This document shows positions 17,495 to 27,205 of a stretch of DNA of 64,000 bases, piece after piece. Below the pieces are notes generated by a model. The model did no database searches and had not been told where the DNA came from. It was given only the letters and a program-made list of their open reading frames with translations. The stretch is from Methylobacterium sp. NMS14P (GTDB taxonomy: Bacteria > Pseudomonadota > Alphaproteobacteria > Rhizobiales > Beijerinckiaceae), in assembly GCF_028583545.1 (NCBI RefSeq), contig NZ_CP087106.1, positions 1,240,001 to 1,304,000 on the forward strand. The letters are read 5' to 3'. Every line of letters starts with the position of its first letter. Position 1 is the first letter of the stretch. The translations under genes were made by a program, and so were the position numbers.

Positions 17495-18502
17495 ATGGAC
17501 GACATCCAGACGCCGGGGCGGCTCGTGACCCTCACCGACGTCGCCCGCGCGGCCGGTGTCGGCGAGAGCACGGTCTCGCGGGTCCTGCGCAACCACGGCT
17601 CCTACTCCAAGCGCGCCGGCGAGCGGGTGGCGGAGGCGGTGGCCCGCCTCGGCTACGTGCCGAACCGCCTCGCCGGCAGCCTCGCCGGCCAGGGGGCGAG
17701 CGCGCGGCTCGTCGGCGTCGTCATCCCGTCGCTCGCCAACGTGGTCTTCCCCGACCTGCTGCGCGGCCTCACCGCGGCCCTCGACGCCGCGGGGATCCCC
17801 TGCGTGATCGGCGTCAGCGACTACGACCCGGACCGGGAGGAGGCGCTGGCCGCCGCGCTCCTGTCCTGGCGGCCGGCGGCGCTGCTGCTCACCGGGCTGG
17901 AGCACAATCCCGGGACGGTGGCCCTCGCCAAGGCCGGGGGGGTGCGCGTGGTCGAGATGATCGACACGGACGGGGAGGGGATCGACACCGTGGTCGGCTT
18001 CTCCAACCGGGCCGTGGGGGCGGCGAGCGCCCGGCACCTCGTCGCGCGCGGCTATCGCCGCATGGCCTATCTCGGGCACGATCTCGCGGTCGACCTGCGG
18101 GCGGGCAAGCGGCTGGCCGGGTTCGAGCAAGCCCTGGCGGAGGCGGGTTTGGCGCTCTGTGGCAAGGAAATCCGGCCGGGGCCGTCCTCGCCGGCCTCGG
18201 GCCGGGCCGGGCTGGAGGCGCTGCTGACGCGCGTGCCCGATCTCGACGCGGTCTACTTCTCCAACGACGACATGGCGCTCGGCGGCTACTTCGCCTGCCT
18301 GTCGGCAGGGCTGGCGGTGCCGGGACGGATCGCGCTGTTCGGCTTCAACGGGCTCGACTTCGCGGCGGCGATGCCCCAGCCCCTGTCGACGGTGCGCACG
18401 CCGCGCCTGGAGATCGGCCGGCGGGCCGCCGCCTGCCTGACCGGCGAAGGCCCGAGAAAAATCGATCTCGGGTTCGAGTTGATCGAGGGAGCGACCGCAT
18501 GA
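17495..18502 (+). CDS. LacI-family transcriptional regulator of the threonate/erythronate cluster
   Basis: A 335-residue protein. The N-terminal helix-turn-helix covers about residues 10-32 (VTLTDVARAAGVGESTVSRVL), followed by the hinge helix (GYVPNRLAGSLAGQ) that inserts into the minor groove of a central CG. The ligand-binding domain has LVGVVIPSLANVVFPDLLRGL and the C-terminal VYFSNDDMALGGYF segment. It is divergent from the operon and overlaps otnC by 4 bp (ATGA). The palindrome at 17196-17211 is the best operator candidate. Likely a repressor, by family and operator position. Confidence 0.92.
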   Translation: MDDIQTPGRLVTLTDVARAAGVGESTVSRVLRNHGSYSKRAGERVAEAVARLGYVPNRLAGSLAGQGASARLVGVVIPSLANVVFPDLLRGLTAALDAAGIPCVIGVSDYDPDREEALAAALLSWRPAALLLTGLEHNPGTVALAKAGGVRVVEMIDTDGEGIDTVVGFSNRAVGAASARHLVARGYRRMAYLGHDLAVDLRAGKRLAGFEQALAEAGLALCGKEIRPGPSSPASGRAGLEALLTRVPDLDAVYFSNDDMALGGYFACLSAGLAVPGRIALFGFNGLDFAAAMPQPLSTVRTPRLEIGRRAAACLTGEGPRKIDLGFELIEGATA

Positions 18503-19179
18503 GCGACGAGAGCCGGCTGCGCGAGGAGATCTGCCGCTACGGCCGCTCGCTGTTCGAGCGCGGCCTGACGCCGGGCTCGTCCGGCAACATCTCGCTGCGC
18601 CTGCCCGACGGCGGCTGGCTGGTGACGCCGACCAACGCGTCGCTCGGATTCCTCGACCCGGCGCGGATCTCGCGGCTGGACGATGCGGGGCGGCTGGTGT
18701 CGGGCGACAAGCCCACCAAGGAGATCCCACTGCACAGCGCGCTCTACGAGAGCCGGAGCGAGGCCAAGGCCATCGTCCACCTGCACTCGACCCACGCGGT
18801 GGCGGTGTCGATGCTGCCGGAGATCGACCCGCGTCAGGTGCTGCCGCCGCTGACGCCCTACTACCTGATGCGCACCGGCGGCACGGCGCTCGTGCCCTAC
18901 TATCGCCCGGGCGACCCAGCCGTGGCGGACGCGATCCGGGGCCTGGCCGGGAAGTACAGCTCGGTGCTGCTCGCCAATCACGGCCCGGTGGTGGCCGGCG
19001 ACAGCCTGGAGGGCGCGGTCTTCGCCACCGAGGAGCTGGAGGAGACCGCCAAGCTCTACCTGCTCCTGCGGAACCTCAACCCGCGGCCGCTGAGCCCCGG
19101 GCAGGTCGCCGATCTGGTGAGCCATTTCGGCCTGACCCTGCCGGAGCCGGACGACCATGCCGGGCACGATCACGGGTGA
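18499..19179 (+). CDS. otnC: 3-oxo-tetronate 4-phosphate decarboxylase (class II aldolase family)
   Basis: A 226-residue zinc-dependent class II aldolase/adducin protein. GSSGNISLRLPDG is at about residues 22-34, the metal-binding HLHSTHAVAV (two His) is near residue 90, and LLANHGPVVAGDSLEGAVFATEELEETAKL holds the third His. OtnC cleaves 3-oxo-tetronate 4-phosphate to dihydroxyacetone phosphate and CO2, the last step of the pathway. It is coupled to the regulator by an ATGA overlap rather than lying with the other enzymes, so its level may track the regulator's. Confidence 0.92.
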   Translation: MSDESRLREEICRYGRSLFERGLTPGSSGNISLRLPDGGWLVTPTNASLGFLDPARISRLDDAGRLVSGDKPTKEIPLHSALYESRSEAKAIVHLHSTHAVAVSMLPEIDPRQVLPPLTPYYLMRTGGTALVPYYRPGDPAVADAIRGLAGKYSSVLLANHGPVVAGDSLEGAVFATEELEETAKLYLLLRNLNPRPLSPGQVADLVSHFGLTLPEPDDHAGHDHG

Positions 19180-19214
19180 GGGTGCCTCGGGGTCGGTGCG
19201 AGGCGCGACGCACC

Positions 19215-19236
19215 CCCTCTCCCGTGCGGGAGAGGG
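19215..19236. repeat. Single family-B palindrome
   Basis: 22-bp palindrome with core CTCTCCCGTGCGGGAGAG between the convergent otnC and glyS genes; it may also serve as a two-way transcription stop. Confidence 0.8.
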
Positions 19237-19272
19237 GACCCGCGCCCGATTCCGCGCTCGGCGCGCCGACGC

Positions 19273-21372
19273 TCACCCCTCGATCTTCGTGAACTCCGCC
19301 ACCTCCCGCGTCGCGGCCCGCAGCGCGTTGAGCAGAGCCAAGCGGTTCTCGCGGAGCTTCGGATCGGGCGCGTTGACGGTCACGTCCTGGAAGAACGCGT
19401 CCACGGGCGCGCGGAGCGTCGAGAGCGCCTGCATCGCCCCGGCGAAATCCTCGCGGGCCACGGACGCCGAGGCGGTCTCCCGCGCCTTCGCCAGGGCCTC
19501 GGCCAGGGCGCGCTCGGCCGGCTCGCCCGCGGCGGCGAGGGCGGCGTCGGGCGCGGAATCGTAGGCGCGGCCGTCCTTCTTCTCCTCGATCCGCAGGATG
19601 TTGGCCGCGCGCTTGTAGCCCGCGAGCAGGTTCTTCCCGTCCTCGGTGTCGAGGAAGGTGGCCAGCGCCTCGACGCGGCGCACGACCATCAGCAGGTCGT
19701 CCTGGCCGGGCAGGGCGAAGACGGCGTCGATCAGATCGTGGCGGGCGCCCTGGTCGCGGAGATAGACCTTCAGGCGGTCTGCGAGGAAGCCGAGGAGATC
19801 CCGCGCGTCGGCACCGGCCCGCCCGGCAAGGCCGCGATCCGCCGCGCCGACCTGCTCCAGCAGGCGCAGGCGCAGGCCGCGGTCGAGGATCAGCCGGATC
19901 ACGCCCAGGGCCGCCCGGCGCAGGGCGAACGGGTCCTTGCTGCCCGTCGGCTTCTCGTCGATCGCCCAGAAGCCCGCCAGCGTGTCGAGCTTGTCGGCGA
20001 GCGCCACCGCGATGGAGACCGGGTCGGTCGGCACCCGGTCGGAGGGGCCGAGCGGCTTGTAGTGCTCCTCGATGGCGGCGCAGACGCTGTCGTGCTCGCC
20101 CTGGAGCACCGCGTATTTCCGGCCCATCAGGCCCTGGAGCTCGGGGAACTCGCCGACCATCTCGGTGACGAGGTCGGCCTTGGCGAGGCGGGCGGCGCGC
20201 TCGGCGAGCGCCGGGTCGGCGCCCACGCGCGGGGCGAGATCCTTCGCGAGCGCGGCGATGCGGGCGATCCGCTCGCCCTGCGTGCCGAGCTTCTCGTGGA
20301 AGACGATGGCGTCGAGCTTGGGCAGGCGCTCTTCCAGGCGGGTGGCCTTGTCGGTCTCCCAGAAGAACTTCGCGTCCGAGAGGCGTGCCCGCACCACCCG
20401 CTCGTTGCCGGCGGTGATCGCCTGGCCGCCGTCGGTGGCGACGAGGTTCGAGACCAGGATGAAGGCCGGCGCCAGGTCCTCGGAGCCGCCCTTGCGCAGC
20501 ACGAAGCACTTCTGGTTCGCCCGGATGGTCGCGCGGATCGCCTCGGCGGGGATGTCGAGGAACGACTCGTCGAACGAGCCCATCAGCACCACCGGCCATT
20601 CCACGAGGCCCGACACCTCCTCCAGCAGGCCCTCGTCCTCCAAGAGGTCGAGGCCGCGGGCGAAGGCGAGGTCACGGGCGTCGTGCAGGATCACGTCCTT
20701 GCGCCGGTCGGCGTCGAGGATGACCTTCGCGCGCTCCAGCACCTGGATGTAGTCGTCGAACCGGCGCACCTCGATCGCCTCGGGGGCGAGGAACCGGTGG
20801 CCGTACGTCACCGTGCCGGCCGCGATCCCGGCGACCGAGACGGGGACCACCTCCGGCGTCTCCGTCTCGGGCCCGAAGGTCGCGACGATCGACTGCAGCG
20901 GGCGCACCCAGCGCAGAGAGCCCGGCTCGGCCGAGGCCGCGCCCCAGCGCATGGATTTCGGCCAGGGAAAGGTCCGGACGATCTCGGGCAGGAGTTCGGC
21001 CAGGACGTCCAGCGTCTCGCGGCCGGGGCGCTCGATCACCGCGAGGTAGAACTCGCCCTTCTTCGGATCGGTGACGGTCGTGGCCTGGTCGAGGCTCGTC
21101 AGACCCGCGCCCTTCAGGAAGCCCTGGACGGCCGCCTCGGGGGCGCCGACCCGCGGGCCGCGGCGCTCCTCGCGCACGGCCTCGCCCCGCGCGGGCAGCC
21201 CGGCGATGTGGAGCGCGAGGCGGCGCGGCGTCGAGAACGCCCGGGCGCCCTCGTACAGGAAGCCGCGCGCCACGAGGGCGTCGGTGACGAGCTTCTTGAG
21301 ATCCTCCGCCGCGCGCCGCTGCATGCGGGCGGGGATCTCTTCCGAGCGGAGTTCGAGCAGGAGGTCGGGCAT
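19273..21372 (-). CDS. glyS: Glycyl-tRNA synthetase beta subunit
   Basis: A 699-residue beta subunit of the bacterial alpha2-beta2 glycyl-tRNA synthetase. It begins [25 protein letters not shown], the family's invariant start, with [25 protein letters not shown]. In the middle are the [35 protein letters not shown] and [19 protein letters not shown] segments, and a C-terminal anticodon-binding-like domain ([30 protein letters not shown]). The alpha subunit gene glyQ is upstream, with one small secreted-protein gene and a repeat between them. Length and motifs are normal. Confidence 0.97.
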   Translation of the reverse strand: MPDLLLELRSEEIPARMQRRAAEDLKKLVTDALVARGFLYEGARAFSTPRRLALHIAGLPARGEAVREERRGPRVGAPEAAVQGFLKGAGLTSLDQATTVTDPKKGEFYLAVIERPGRETLDVLAELLPEIVRTFPWPKSMRWGAASAEPGSLRWVRPLQSIVATFGPETETPEVVPVSVAGIAAGTVTYGHRFLAPEAIEVRRFDDYIQVLERAKVILDADRRKDVILHDARDLAFARGLDLLEDEGLLEEVSGLVEWPVVLMGSFDESFLDIPAEAIRATIRANQKCFVLRKGGSEDLAPAFILVSNLVATDGGQAITAGNERVVRARLSDAKFFWETDKATRLEERLPKLDAIVFHEKLGTQGERIARIAALAKDLAPRVGADPALAERAARLAKADLVTEMVGEFPELQGLMGRKYAVLQGEHDSVCAAIEEHYKPLGPSDRVPTDPVSIAVALADKLDTLAGFWAIDEKPTGSKDPFALRRAALGVIRLILDRGLRLRLLEQVGAADRGLAGRAGADARDLLGFLADRLKVYLRDQGARHDLIDAVFALPGQDDLLMVVRRVEALATFLDTEDGKNLLAGYKRAANILRIEEKKDGRAYDSAPDAALAAAGEPAERALAEALAKARETASASVAREDFAGAMQALSTLRAPVDAFFQDVTVNAPDPKLRENRLALLNALRAATREVAEFTKIEG

Positions 21373-21424
21373 GGGGCGGCCATATCGCCGCGCCGCACCC
21401 CTGTCGAGGGTCGGCGCGCGGGGC

Positions 21425-21868
21425 TCAGCGCGCCTCGCCCTTGAGGATGGTCGAGAGCTGCCACTTCCGGTCGCCGATCGCGTGGGCGTCGGAGACCTTC
21501 CAGCCGCCGTCCTCGCGCACGAGGTCGTACACGATGACGTTGGCGCCGTTGCCGCCCTTGCGCTCGACCGTGACCTTCGCCTGGTCCTTGCCCTCGGTGG
21601 CCTCCTTGAAGGTCAGGTTCCTCACCGTGTCGGGCTTCAGGGGCTCGCCGTTCAGGCGGTAGTCGAAGTCGAGGTTGCCGGTGGCGCCGTTGGCCTGCTT
21701 CGCGTCGGCGTCGAACAGGCCCTGCAGGCGCTTCGAGTACACGGAGGAGTGATTCGGGTGCGGCTCGGCGTAGAGCTTCTTCACCGTGGCCTCGGGCCCG
21801 GGATCGGCCGCCAGCGCGGGGGCGAGGCCGAATCCGAGGAGGCTGAGGGCGAGGATCGTCTTCTTCAT
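21425..21868 (-). CDS. Secreted DUF3828-like protein
   Basis: A 147-residue protein with a classical signal peptide ([22 protein letters not shown], cleavage after about residue 20). The mature part, [14 protein letters not shown]...[26 protein letters not shown] and [18 protein letters not shown], resembles small periplasmic NTF2-like proteins of the DUF3828 type, function unknown. The start at 21868 was chosen for the signal peptide; upstream codons read as Arg/Pro filler. It is placed between glyQ and glyS in the same direction, an unusual insertion into a pair that is commonly adjacent. Confidence 0.75.
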   Translation of the reverse strand: MKKTILALSLLGFGLAPALAADPGPEATVKKLYAEPHPNHSSVYSKRLQGLFDADAKQANGATGNLDFDYRLNGEPLKPDTVRNLTFKEATEGKDQAKVTVERKGGNGANVIVYDLVREDGGWKVSDAHAIGDRKWQLSTILKGEAR

Positions 21869-21964
21869 TGGGCATGTCCCGCGTCTGCGGACGCGCCGAG
21901 GCGCGCCGGTTGGCGGGGGTTGCAACGCGCGAGGGCTCAAGGGGCTCCGCGATGGGGGCCGCTC

Positions 21965-22055
21965 GGTCATCGCGAGCGCAGCGAAGCGACCCAGGGCAGC
22001 GGAACGTCCCTAGCCGTGGCGCCGCTGGATCGCTTCGCTCCGCTCGCAAAGACGG
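21965..22055. repeat. Intergenic inverted-repeat element, family A, copy 5
   Basis: Arms CGCGAGCGCAGCGAAGCGAC and GATCGCTTCGCTCCGCTCGC. It lies between glyQ and the DUF3828-like gene. Confidence 0.85.
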
Positions 22056-22098
22056 GGCGTGCGAAGTCTGCGACGCGCGCCGGCTTCGTCGGAATGGC

Positions 22099-23007
22099 TC
22101 ACGCGCCCCCGGCCGCCGTCTTCAGCCACGCCGCGCCGCAGGCCTTGGCCAGCTCGCGCACGCGCAGGATGTAGCTCTGGCGCTCCGTCACCGAGATCAC
22201 GCCGCGCGCGTCGAGCAGGTTGAAGACGTGGCTCGCCTTGATGCACTGGTCGTAGGCCGGCTGCGCCATGCGATGGCGCGCGCCCTCCGCGTCCGGCGCG
22301 CCCGCCGCGAGGTAGGACCGGCAGGCGGCCTCCGCGTCGGTGAACTGGCGGAACAGCATCGCGGTGTCGGCCGCCTCGAAGTTGTGGCGGGAATATTCCT
22401 GCTCGGCCTGCAGGAACACGTCCCCGTAGGTGATCCGGTCGGCGCCCTCGGCGCCGTTGAAGTCGAGGTCGTAGACGTTCTCGACGCCCTGGACGTACAT
22501 GGCGAGCCGCTCCAGCCCGTAGGTCAGCTCGCCCGCCACCGGCGCGCACTCGAAGCCCGCGACCTGCTGGAAATAGGTAAACTGGGACACCTCCATCCCG
22601 TCGCACCAGCACTCCCAGCCGAGACCCCAGGCGCCCAGCGTCGGGCTCTCCCAGTCGTCCTCGACGAAGCGGATGTCGTGGAGCTTCAGGTCGACGCCGA
22701 TGGCGGCGAGCGAGGCGAGGTAGAGCTCCTGCAGGTTCGGCGGGTTCGGCTTCAGGATGACCTGGAACTGGTAATAGTGCTGGAGCCGGTTGGGGTTCTC
22801 GCCGTAGCGGCCGTCCTTGGGCCGGCGCGAGGGCTGGACGTAGGCCGCTTTCCAGGGCTTCGGGCCGAGCGCCCGCAGGGTCGTGGCCGGATGGAACGTG
22901 CCGGCGCCGACCTCCATGTCGTAGGGCTGGAGGATCACGCAGCCCTGCGCCGCCCAGAATTCCTGAAGCGTCAGGATCAGACCCTGGAAGGATTTTTTCT
23001 CGGACAT
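22099..23007 (-). CDS. glyQ: Glycyl-tRNA synthetase alpha subunit
   Basis: A 302-residue class II synthetase catalytic subunit. It begins [48 protein letters not shown], then [32 protein letters not shown] (motif 2 region) and [24 protein letters not shown], with FDLDFNG-type ATP contacts at [21 protein letters not shown]. It charges tRNA-Gly together with GlyS. The start at 23007 fits the family N-terminus; the in-frame extension to 23169 has no such similarity. Confidence 0.97.
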   Translation of the reverse strand: MSEKKSFQGLILTLQEFWAAQGCVILQPYDMEVGAGTFHPATTLRALGPKPWKAAYVQPSRRPKDGRYGENPNRLQHYYQFQVILKPNPPNLQELYLASLAAIGVDLKLHDIRFVEDDWESPTLGAWGLGWECWCDGMEVSQFTYFQQVAGFECAPVAGELTYGLERLAMYVQGVENVYDLDFNGAEGADRITYGDVFLQAEQEYSRHNFEAADTAMLFRQFTDAEAACRSYLAAGAPDAEGARHRMAQPAYDQCIKASHVFNLLDARGVISVTERQSYILRVRELAKACGAAWLKTAAGGA

Positions 23008-23183
23008 CGGTCTCGGAAGCTCGGGATCGCGCGTCGGCTCGGGCCGCCGGCGGGCCGGTTTAGGTGCGGGCGCGCGGGGGTGCAAGGCGAAGGGTGTCGA
23101 CCGCGGGAGCGCGGCGCCGGCATCCCGGGTTGCCTCTGCGGTCCCGATGATGGTCCGCTGGCCGCGCACCCACGGAGAGAATC

Positions 23184-23633
23184 ATGGATCCTGACCTCGC
23201 GATCCGCCCGATCGGCCCCGGCGACCGGGACGCTTGGCTGCCGCTCTGGCGGGGCTACCAGGCGTTCTACAAGGTCGACCTGTCGGACGCCGTCACCGAC
23301 ACGACCTGGCAGCGCCTCAACGATCCGGCCGAGCCGGTGGACGGCGCCCTAGCGTGGCGCGGCGCCGAGGCGGTCGGCCTCGTCCACCACATCCGCCACC
23401 GCTCGGCCTGGACGGTCGGCGACTACTGCTACCTTCAGGACCTGTTCGTGGCGGACGGCACCCGCGGGCTCGGGATCGGCCGTCGGCTGATCGAGCACGT
23501 CTACGCGGCCGCGCAGGCCGCCGGCTGCTCCCGCGTCCACTGGCTGACGCACGAGACCAACGCGGACGCGATGCAGCTTTACGACCGGATCGCCGAGAAG
23601 TCGGGCTTCGTGCAGTACCGCAGGATCTTCTGA
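23184..23633 (+). CDS. GNAT-family N-acetyltransferase
   Basis: A 149-residue acetyltransferase. The acetyl-CoA loop is at about residues 90-100 (DGTRGLGIGRRLIEHV, the Q/RxxGxG/A motif), preceded by the beta-strand YCYLQDLFVAD. The beginning PDLAIRPIGPGDRDAWLPLWRGYQAFY is usual for the group. The acceptor cannot be named from sequence; it may be an amino acid, a small amine or a protein N-terminus. It diverges from glyQ. Confidence 0.88.
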   Translation: MDPDLAIRPIGPGDRDAWLPLWRGYQAFYKVDLSDAVTDTTWQRLNDPAEPVDGALAWRGAEAVGLVHHIRHRSAWTVGDYCYLQDLFVADGTRGLGIGRRLIEHVYAAAQAAGCSRVHWLTHETNADAMQLYDRIAEKSGFVQYRRIF

Positions 23634-23782
23634 GCGCCGGCGCCCCGCGTGCGCCGGGACACCCAAGCGTGGCGGTTTTTGGGCGATAAACCGGAACCGC
23701 CGAGCTGACGGCCAAGTTATCAGCGCAACAGGGGATCTCGGCACCTCAGCGCTGCCGAATATTAGACGTCGGACGACCCGTC

Positions 23783-24061
23783 ATGTTCAATGCTCGCACC
23801 CGCACCACCTTCGGCCGCAAGAACATCGCCGTCTTCGCCGCGCTCGCCATCTCGTCGCTGGCCGCCACGCCCTTCGTGATGAGCGCCAGCCGCGCACTCG
23901 CCACGTCCGAGGACCAGCCGGTGGCCGCGACCCTGCGGGTCGAGCCGGTGGAGGTCGCCCCCGTGGCGGCCGCGCCGAAGGCTGAGGGAAGCTGCCTGCG
24001 CAAGGTGCGGGTGGTCTACAGCGGCTACGGCCAGTCGGCGGACGGCTGCGCGGCCCACTGA
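23783..24061 (+). CDS. Small exported protein, unknown function
   Basis: A 92-residue protein. The first about 40 residues are a long, Arg-containing n-region (MFNARTRTTFGRKNIAVF) and a hydrophobic core ending in ALATSED, a likely signal peptide. The mature part is short, Pro/Val/Ala-rich, and carries two Cys (SCLRKVRVVYSGYGQSADGCAAH) that could form one disulfide. Not recognised beyond that. The spacer before it (23634-23782) shows nothing else. Good GC-rich codon use supports a real gene. Confidence 0.6.
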   Translation: MFNARTRTTFGRKNIAVFAALAISSLAATPFVMSASRALATSEDQPVAATLRVEPVEVAPVAAAPKAEGSCLRKVRVVYSGYGQSADGCAAH

Positions 24062-24076
24062 CGCCCGCGCCCCGAC

Positions 24077-25681
24077 TCAGACGTGGGCCGGTGCGGTCCC
24101 GGCCAGACGCTTGAGATGGAGCTCCTCCAGGTCGATCTCCGTCTCCAGCTGCCGCAGAACCGAGCTGTGGATCCGGTTCTGCCGGTGCAGGTCGATCAGG
24201 GCCGACCGGCCTGAGCGCACGGCGAGCAGCGCGGCGGCGAAGTGCTCGGTCTTCTCGGCCTCCAGCGCCGCCCGCTCGTCGCGGTCCCGCGAGGACGCCC
24301 GCACCCGGCGGCGGTACTCCTCCACGAGGCGCGGGTGCTGCGGCGCCCCGGTCTCGGGGAACACCAGGCCTTCCAGGGCGGCGAGCCCGGCCTCGTTCAC
24401 GACCACGCGGGCCATCGGCGCGTCGAGATGGCCGTCGGGGAGGTGCGCCGCGGGGTCGAGGCGCAGCCGCCGGATCAGCGGCCCCAGCGTCGTGCCCTGC
24501 ACCAGCACGGTGAACAGGATGACCGCGAAGGCCGCGACCAGGATCGCGTCGCGGCCCGGGAAGTCCACCGGCAGCGCCAGGGCGGCCGCCAGGGTCACGA
24601 CCCCGCGCATGCCGGCCCACCCGACGATCAGCGGCACCGCCGGGTTCGGCGACGGTTCCTGCGCGCGGAACCGCGGCGACAGGAGCCGCCGCAGGTAGAC
24701 GGCGGGGAACACCCAGAGCAGGCGAGCGACCACGCAGGTTGCCGTGACGGCGAGGGCCAGCGGCAGCTCCGCCGAGAGCGCCCCCAGCTGGCCGCCGGTC
24801 CGGGCCAGCACGCCGCGGAGCGCCAGCCCGATCAGGACGAAGACCAGGGCCTCCAGCACGAAGACCACGAACTCCCACACCGCCACGGAGTGGCGGCGGG
24901 CATGCGCGTCGAAGGTCTCGTGCTCCCGGCCGCCCATCATCAGGCCGCAGGCGACCACGGCCAGGACGCCGGAGGCGTGGATCTCCTCGGCCGCGAGGTA
25001 GGCGACGTAGGCCGCGAGGAAGCTCAGCACCGTGATGGCGTTGGCGTCGTGCATCCGCCGCATCACCAGGGTCACCGCCACCCCGCACGCGATCCCGACC
25101 GCGACGCCCGCCACCGCGAGCCACGCGAAGCTGCCGGCCGCCGCCCAGGCGCTGAAGGTGCCGGTGAGCGCCGCCGCCACCGCGAAGCGGTAGAGCACGA
25201 GGCCCGAGGCGTCGTTCACGAGGCTCTCGCCCTCCAGGACCGTGATCATCCGGCGGGGCAGGGCGACGCGGGCCAGCACCGCCTTGGCAGCCACCGCGTC
25301 CGGCGGCGAGACGATGGCGCCGAGGGCGAAGCAGGCGGCCCAGGGCAGGGACGGCACCACCGCGTGGGCGACGAGCCCGACCACGAGGGTCGTGAACAGG
25401 ACCGCGCCGAGCGACAGGGACAGGATCGGGCCGAGGCTCGCCCGGAAGTCGCGCCAGACGGTGAAGTAGGCGGATTCGAGCAGGAGCGGCGGCAGGAACA
25501 GGACCATGATCAGGTCCGGGTCGAGATCGAAGGCCGGCAGGCCCGGCACCACCGCCAGCGCCATGCCGCCGACGACGAGGGCGGCGGCCGGCGGGAAGCC
25601 CAGGCGCCCGGCCGCCAGCGACAGCAGCAGGGCCGCGCCGAGGAGGCCGAGGATCAGCTCGAACAGGGCGACGGAGGTCAT
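24077..25681 (-). CDS. Na+/H+ antiporter, CPA1 (NhaP/YjcE) family
   Basis: A 534-residue inner-membrane protein with about 12 helices over the first 400 residues. The signature GAIVSPPDAVAAKAVLARVALPRR with the ion-site Asp and ESLVNDASGLVLYRFAVAA with the second Asp are intact. The last about 130 residues are a soluble, charged tail (EYRRRVRASSRDRDERAALEAEKTEHF), as in the YjcE-type subfamily. It extrudes Na+ (or K+) in exchange for protons, for pH and salt homeostasis. No adjacent regulator. Confidence 0.92.
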   Translation of the reverse strand: MTSVALFELILGLLGAALLLSLAAGRLGFPPAAALVVGGMALAVVPGLPAFDLDPDLIMVLFLPPLLLESAYFTVWRDFRASLGPILSLSLGAVLFTTLVVGLVAHAVVPSLPWAACFALGAIVSPPDAVAAKAVLARVALPRRMITVLEGESLVNDASGLVLYRFAVAAALTGTFSAWAAAGSFAWLAVAGVAVGIACGVAVTLVMRRMHDANAITVLSFLAAYVAYLAAEEIHASGVLAVVACGLMMGGREHETFDAHARRHSVAVWEFVVFVLEALVFVLIGLALRGVLARTGGQLGALSAELPLALAVTATCVVARLLWVFPAVYLRRLLSPRFRAQEPSPNPAVPLIVGWAGMRGVVTLAAALALPVDFPGRDAILVAAFAVILFTVLVQGTTLGPLIRRLRLDPAAHLPDGHLDAPMARVVVNEAGLAALEGLVFPETGAPQHPRLVEEYRRRVRASSRDRDERAALEAEKTEHFAAALLAVRSGRSALIDLHRQNRIHSSVLRQLETEIDLEELHLKRLAGTAPAHV

Positions 25682-25799
25682 CGGTGGATCGGGCCCGGCG
25701 CTGGATCTGCGGGAAGCGCGGCCGTTCTAGGACGTTTCCTGGTCGGATGAATACCGCGTCGGCCGAAGGTCCGCCGAGGGTCGCGGCGCGGGCCGCGAC

Positions 25800-26312
25800 C
25801 TAGAGCGCCCCTTCCCGCACGGCACCCGGATCGGCCAGCGCGTGCAGGATGCGCGCGGCGCTGTGGGCGAAGCGCAGCGTCACGGCCTTGCGGCGGGCGC
25901 CGCTCAGCGGGTGCTCGGGCGGTTCCCGCAGGATCCCGGCCCCGTAGGCGTCGGCGACGATCAGGCCGCACTCCTCCGGGATCAGCGACTCGGGCACGTC
26001 CTCCGGGATGGCGAAGAAGAACCGGTCGCAGAAGTCGCGGTAATCCGGCCATTTCCGGTCGGCGCGGAAATCGGCCACGCTCGACTTGATCTCTACGATG
26101 GTGAGCTTGCCGGCGCCGCAGAGCGCGATCACGTCGGCGCGGCGGCCGTTGACGAGGGAGAATTCCGGCAGGGTGACACAGCCCATCTCGGAGAACAGCC
26201 GGCGCACGCCGCGCTGGATGCGCAGGGCCGTGGGCGATTGCCGCCGGTCGGGCGGCAGCAGCGCCTCGACGGACGGGGGTGCGGAATCGGGAAGGCCGAG
26301 GGAAGCGGACAT
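25800..26312 (-). CDS. mmcB: MmcB-family DNA repair protein
   Basis: A 170-residue protein with the PD-(D/E)xK-like nuclease core of the MmcB family (formerly a DUF): GRRADVIALCGAGKLTIVEIKSSVADFRADRKWPDYRDFCDRFFFAIPEDVP carries the Asp, the E-x-K and following conserved aromatic residues. In Caulobacter, MmcB is linked to mitomycin-C resistance and interstrand-crosslink repair. Start 26312 (MSASLGLP) is preferred because a longer frame to 26369 begins with TTG and a low-complexity leader. It is orphan in this context; the downstream gap shows no SOS box that I could identify with confidence. Confidence 0.8.
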   Translation of the reverse strand: MSASLGLPDSAPPSVEALLPPDRRQSPTALRIQRGVRRLFSEMGCVTLPEFSLVNGRRADVIALCGAGKLTIVEIKSSVADFRADRKWPDYRDFCDRFFFAIPEDVPESLIPEECGLIVADAYGAGILREPPEHPLSGARRKAVTLRFAHSAARILHALADPGAVREGAL

Positions 26313-26428
26313 CGAGCTCGGGGGATGCGTCTGCGGGTGCGTCTGTACCGAATCGGGACATCCTGCCAAGTCGCGCCCGCTCCGTCACCTGCGGCGCGGC
26401 ACCGCCCCGCGGCAGCGCCCCGGGGCGA

Positions 26429-27205
26429 TCACCCGAGGCAGGCCCGGATCGCGTCGAACCCGTCGGTGAGCGCGGCCGGGCCGGGCTGCAGGATCAGCGG
26501 CGACTTGATCTCGTGGATGCGCCCGTCGCGCACCGCCGGGATCGCGGCCCAGCCGGGCCGGGACCGGATCCGCTCGGCGTTGACCCGCTTGCCGCACCAC
26601 GAGGCGAGGATCACGTCGGGCGCGGCCGCGATCACCTGCTCGGCGGTGACGATTCGGTCCCTCGCGGCCGGCTGGCGGCTCAACTCCGGGAAGACGTCCC
26701 GGCCGCCCGCGAGGCCGATCAGGTCCGAGACCCAGCCGATGCCAGAGATCATCGGCGCGTCCCACTCCTCGAAGTAGACGCGCGGCGGCGGCCGGTCCGG
26801 CACCTCTGCGGCGGCCGCGGCCAGCCGCGCCTCGAGGCCCGCCGCCAGGGTCTCGGCCCGCTCCGGCAGGCCCACGAGGGCGCCGAGCGTGCGCACCATC
26901 GCGAGGCAGCCCGCTACGTCGCGCTGGTTGAACAGGTGGACCGCCACGCCCGCGCGGGCGAGGTCGGCGACGATGCCGGCCTGGAGGTCCGAGAAGGCCA
27001 GGACGAGGTCCGGCGCCAGCGCCAGGATTTTCGGGATGTCCGCGCTGGTGAAGGCCGAGACGCGCGGCTTCTCCCGGCGGACCCGGGGCGGGCGCACCGC
27101 GTAGCCCGAGACGCCGACGATCCGCGCCTCCGCGCCCAGAAGGTACAGGGTCTCGACCGTCTCCTCGGTGAGGCAGACGATCCGCTCGGGCGGGAAGCGG
27201 CGCAT
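26429..27205 (-). CDS. Cobalamin-binding-protein homologue (BtuF-like periplasmic-binding fold)
   Basis: A 258-residue protein of the BtuF/FepB-type binding family: RIVCLTEETVETLYLLGAEARIVGVSGYAVRPP, then ILALAPDLVLAFSDLQAGIVADLARAGVAVHLFNQRDV and PRVYFEEWDAPMISGIGWVSDLIGLAGG. In the family this is the substrate-binding lobe for vitamin B12 uptake by ABC transport. No signal peptide or lipobox is visible, since the sequence starts directly at strand 1 (MRRFPPERIVCL), and no BtuC or BtuD gene is next to it. It may therefore be a cytoplasmic member, or the start may be misplaced, although the tandem repeat just upstream leaves little room. Confidence 0.82.
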   Translation of the reverse strand: MRRFPPERIVCLTEETVETLYLLGAEARIVGVSGYAVRPPRVRREKPRVSAFTSADIPKILALAPDLVLAFSDLQAGIVADLARAGVAVHLFNQRDVAGCLAMVRTLGALVGLPERAETLAAGLEARLAAAAAEVPDRPPPRVYFEEWDAPMISGIGWVSDLIGLAGGRDVFPELSRQPAARDRIVTAEQVIAAAPDVILASWCGKRVNAERIRSRPGWAAIPAVRDGRIHEIKSPLILQPGPAALTDGFDAIRACLG

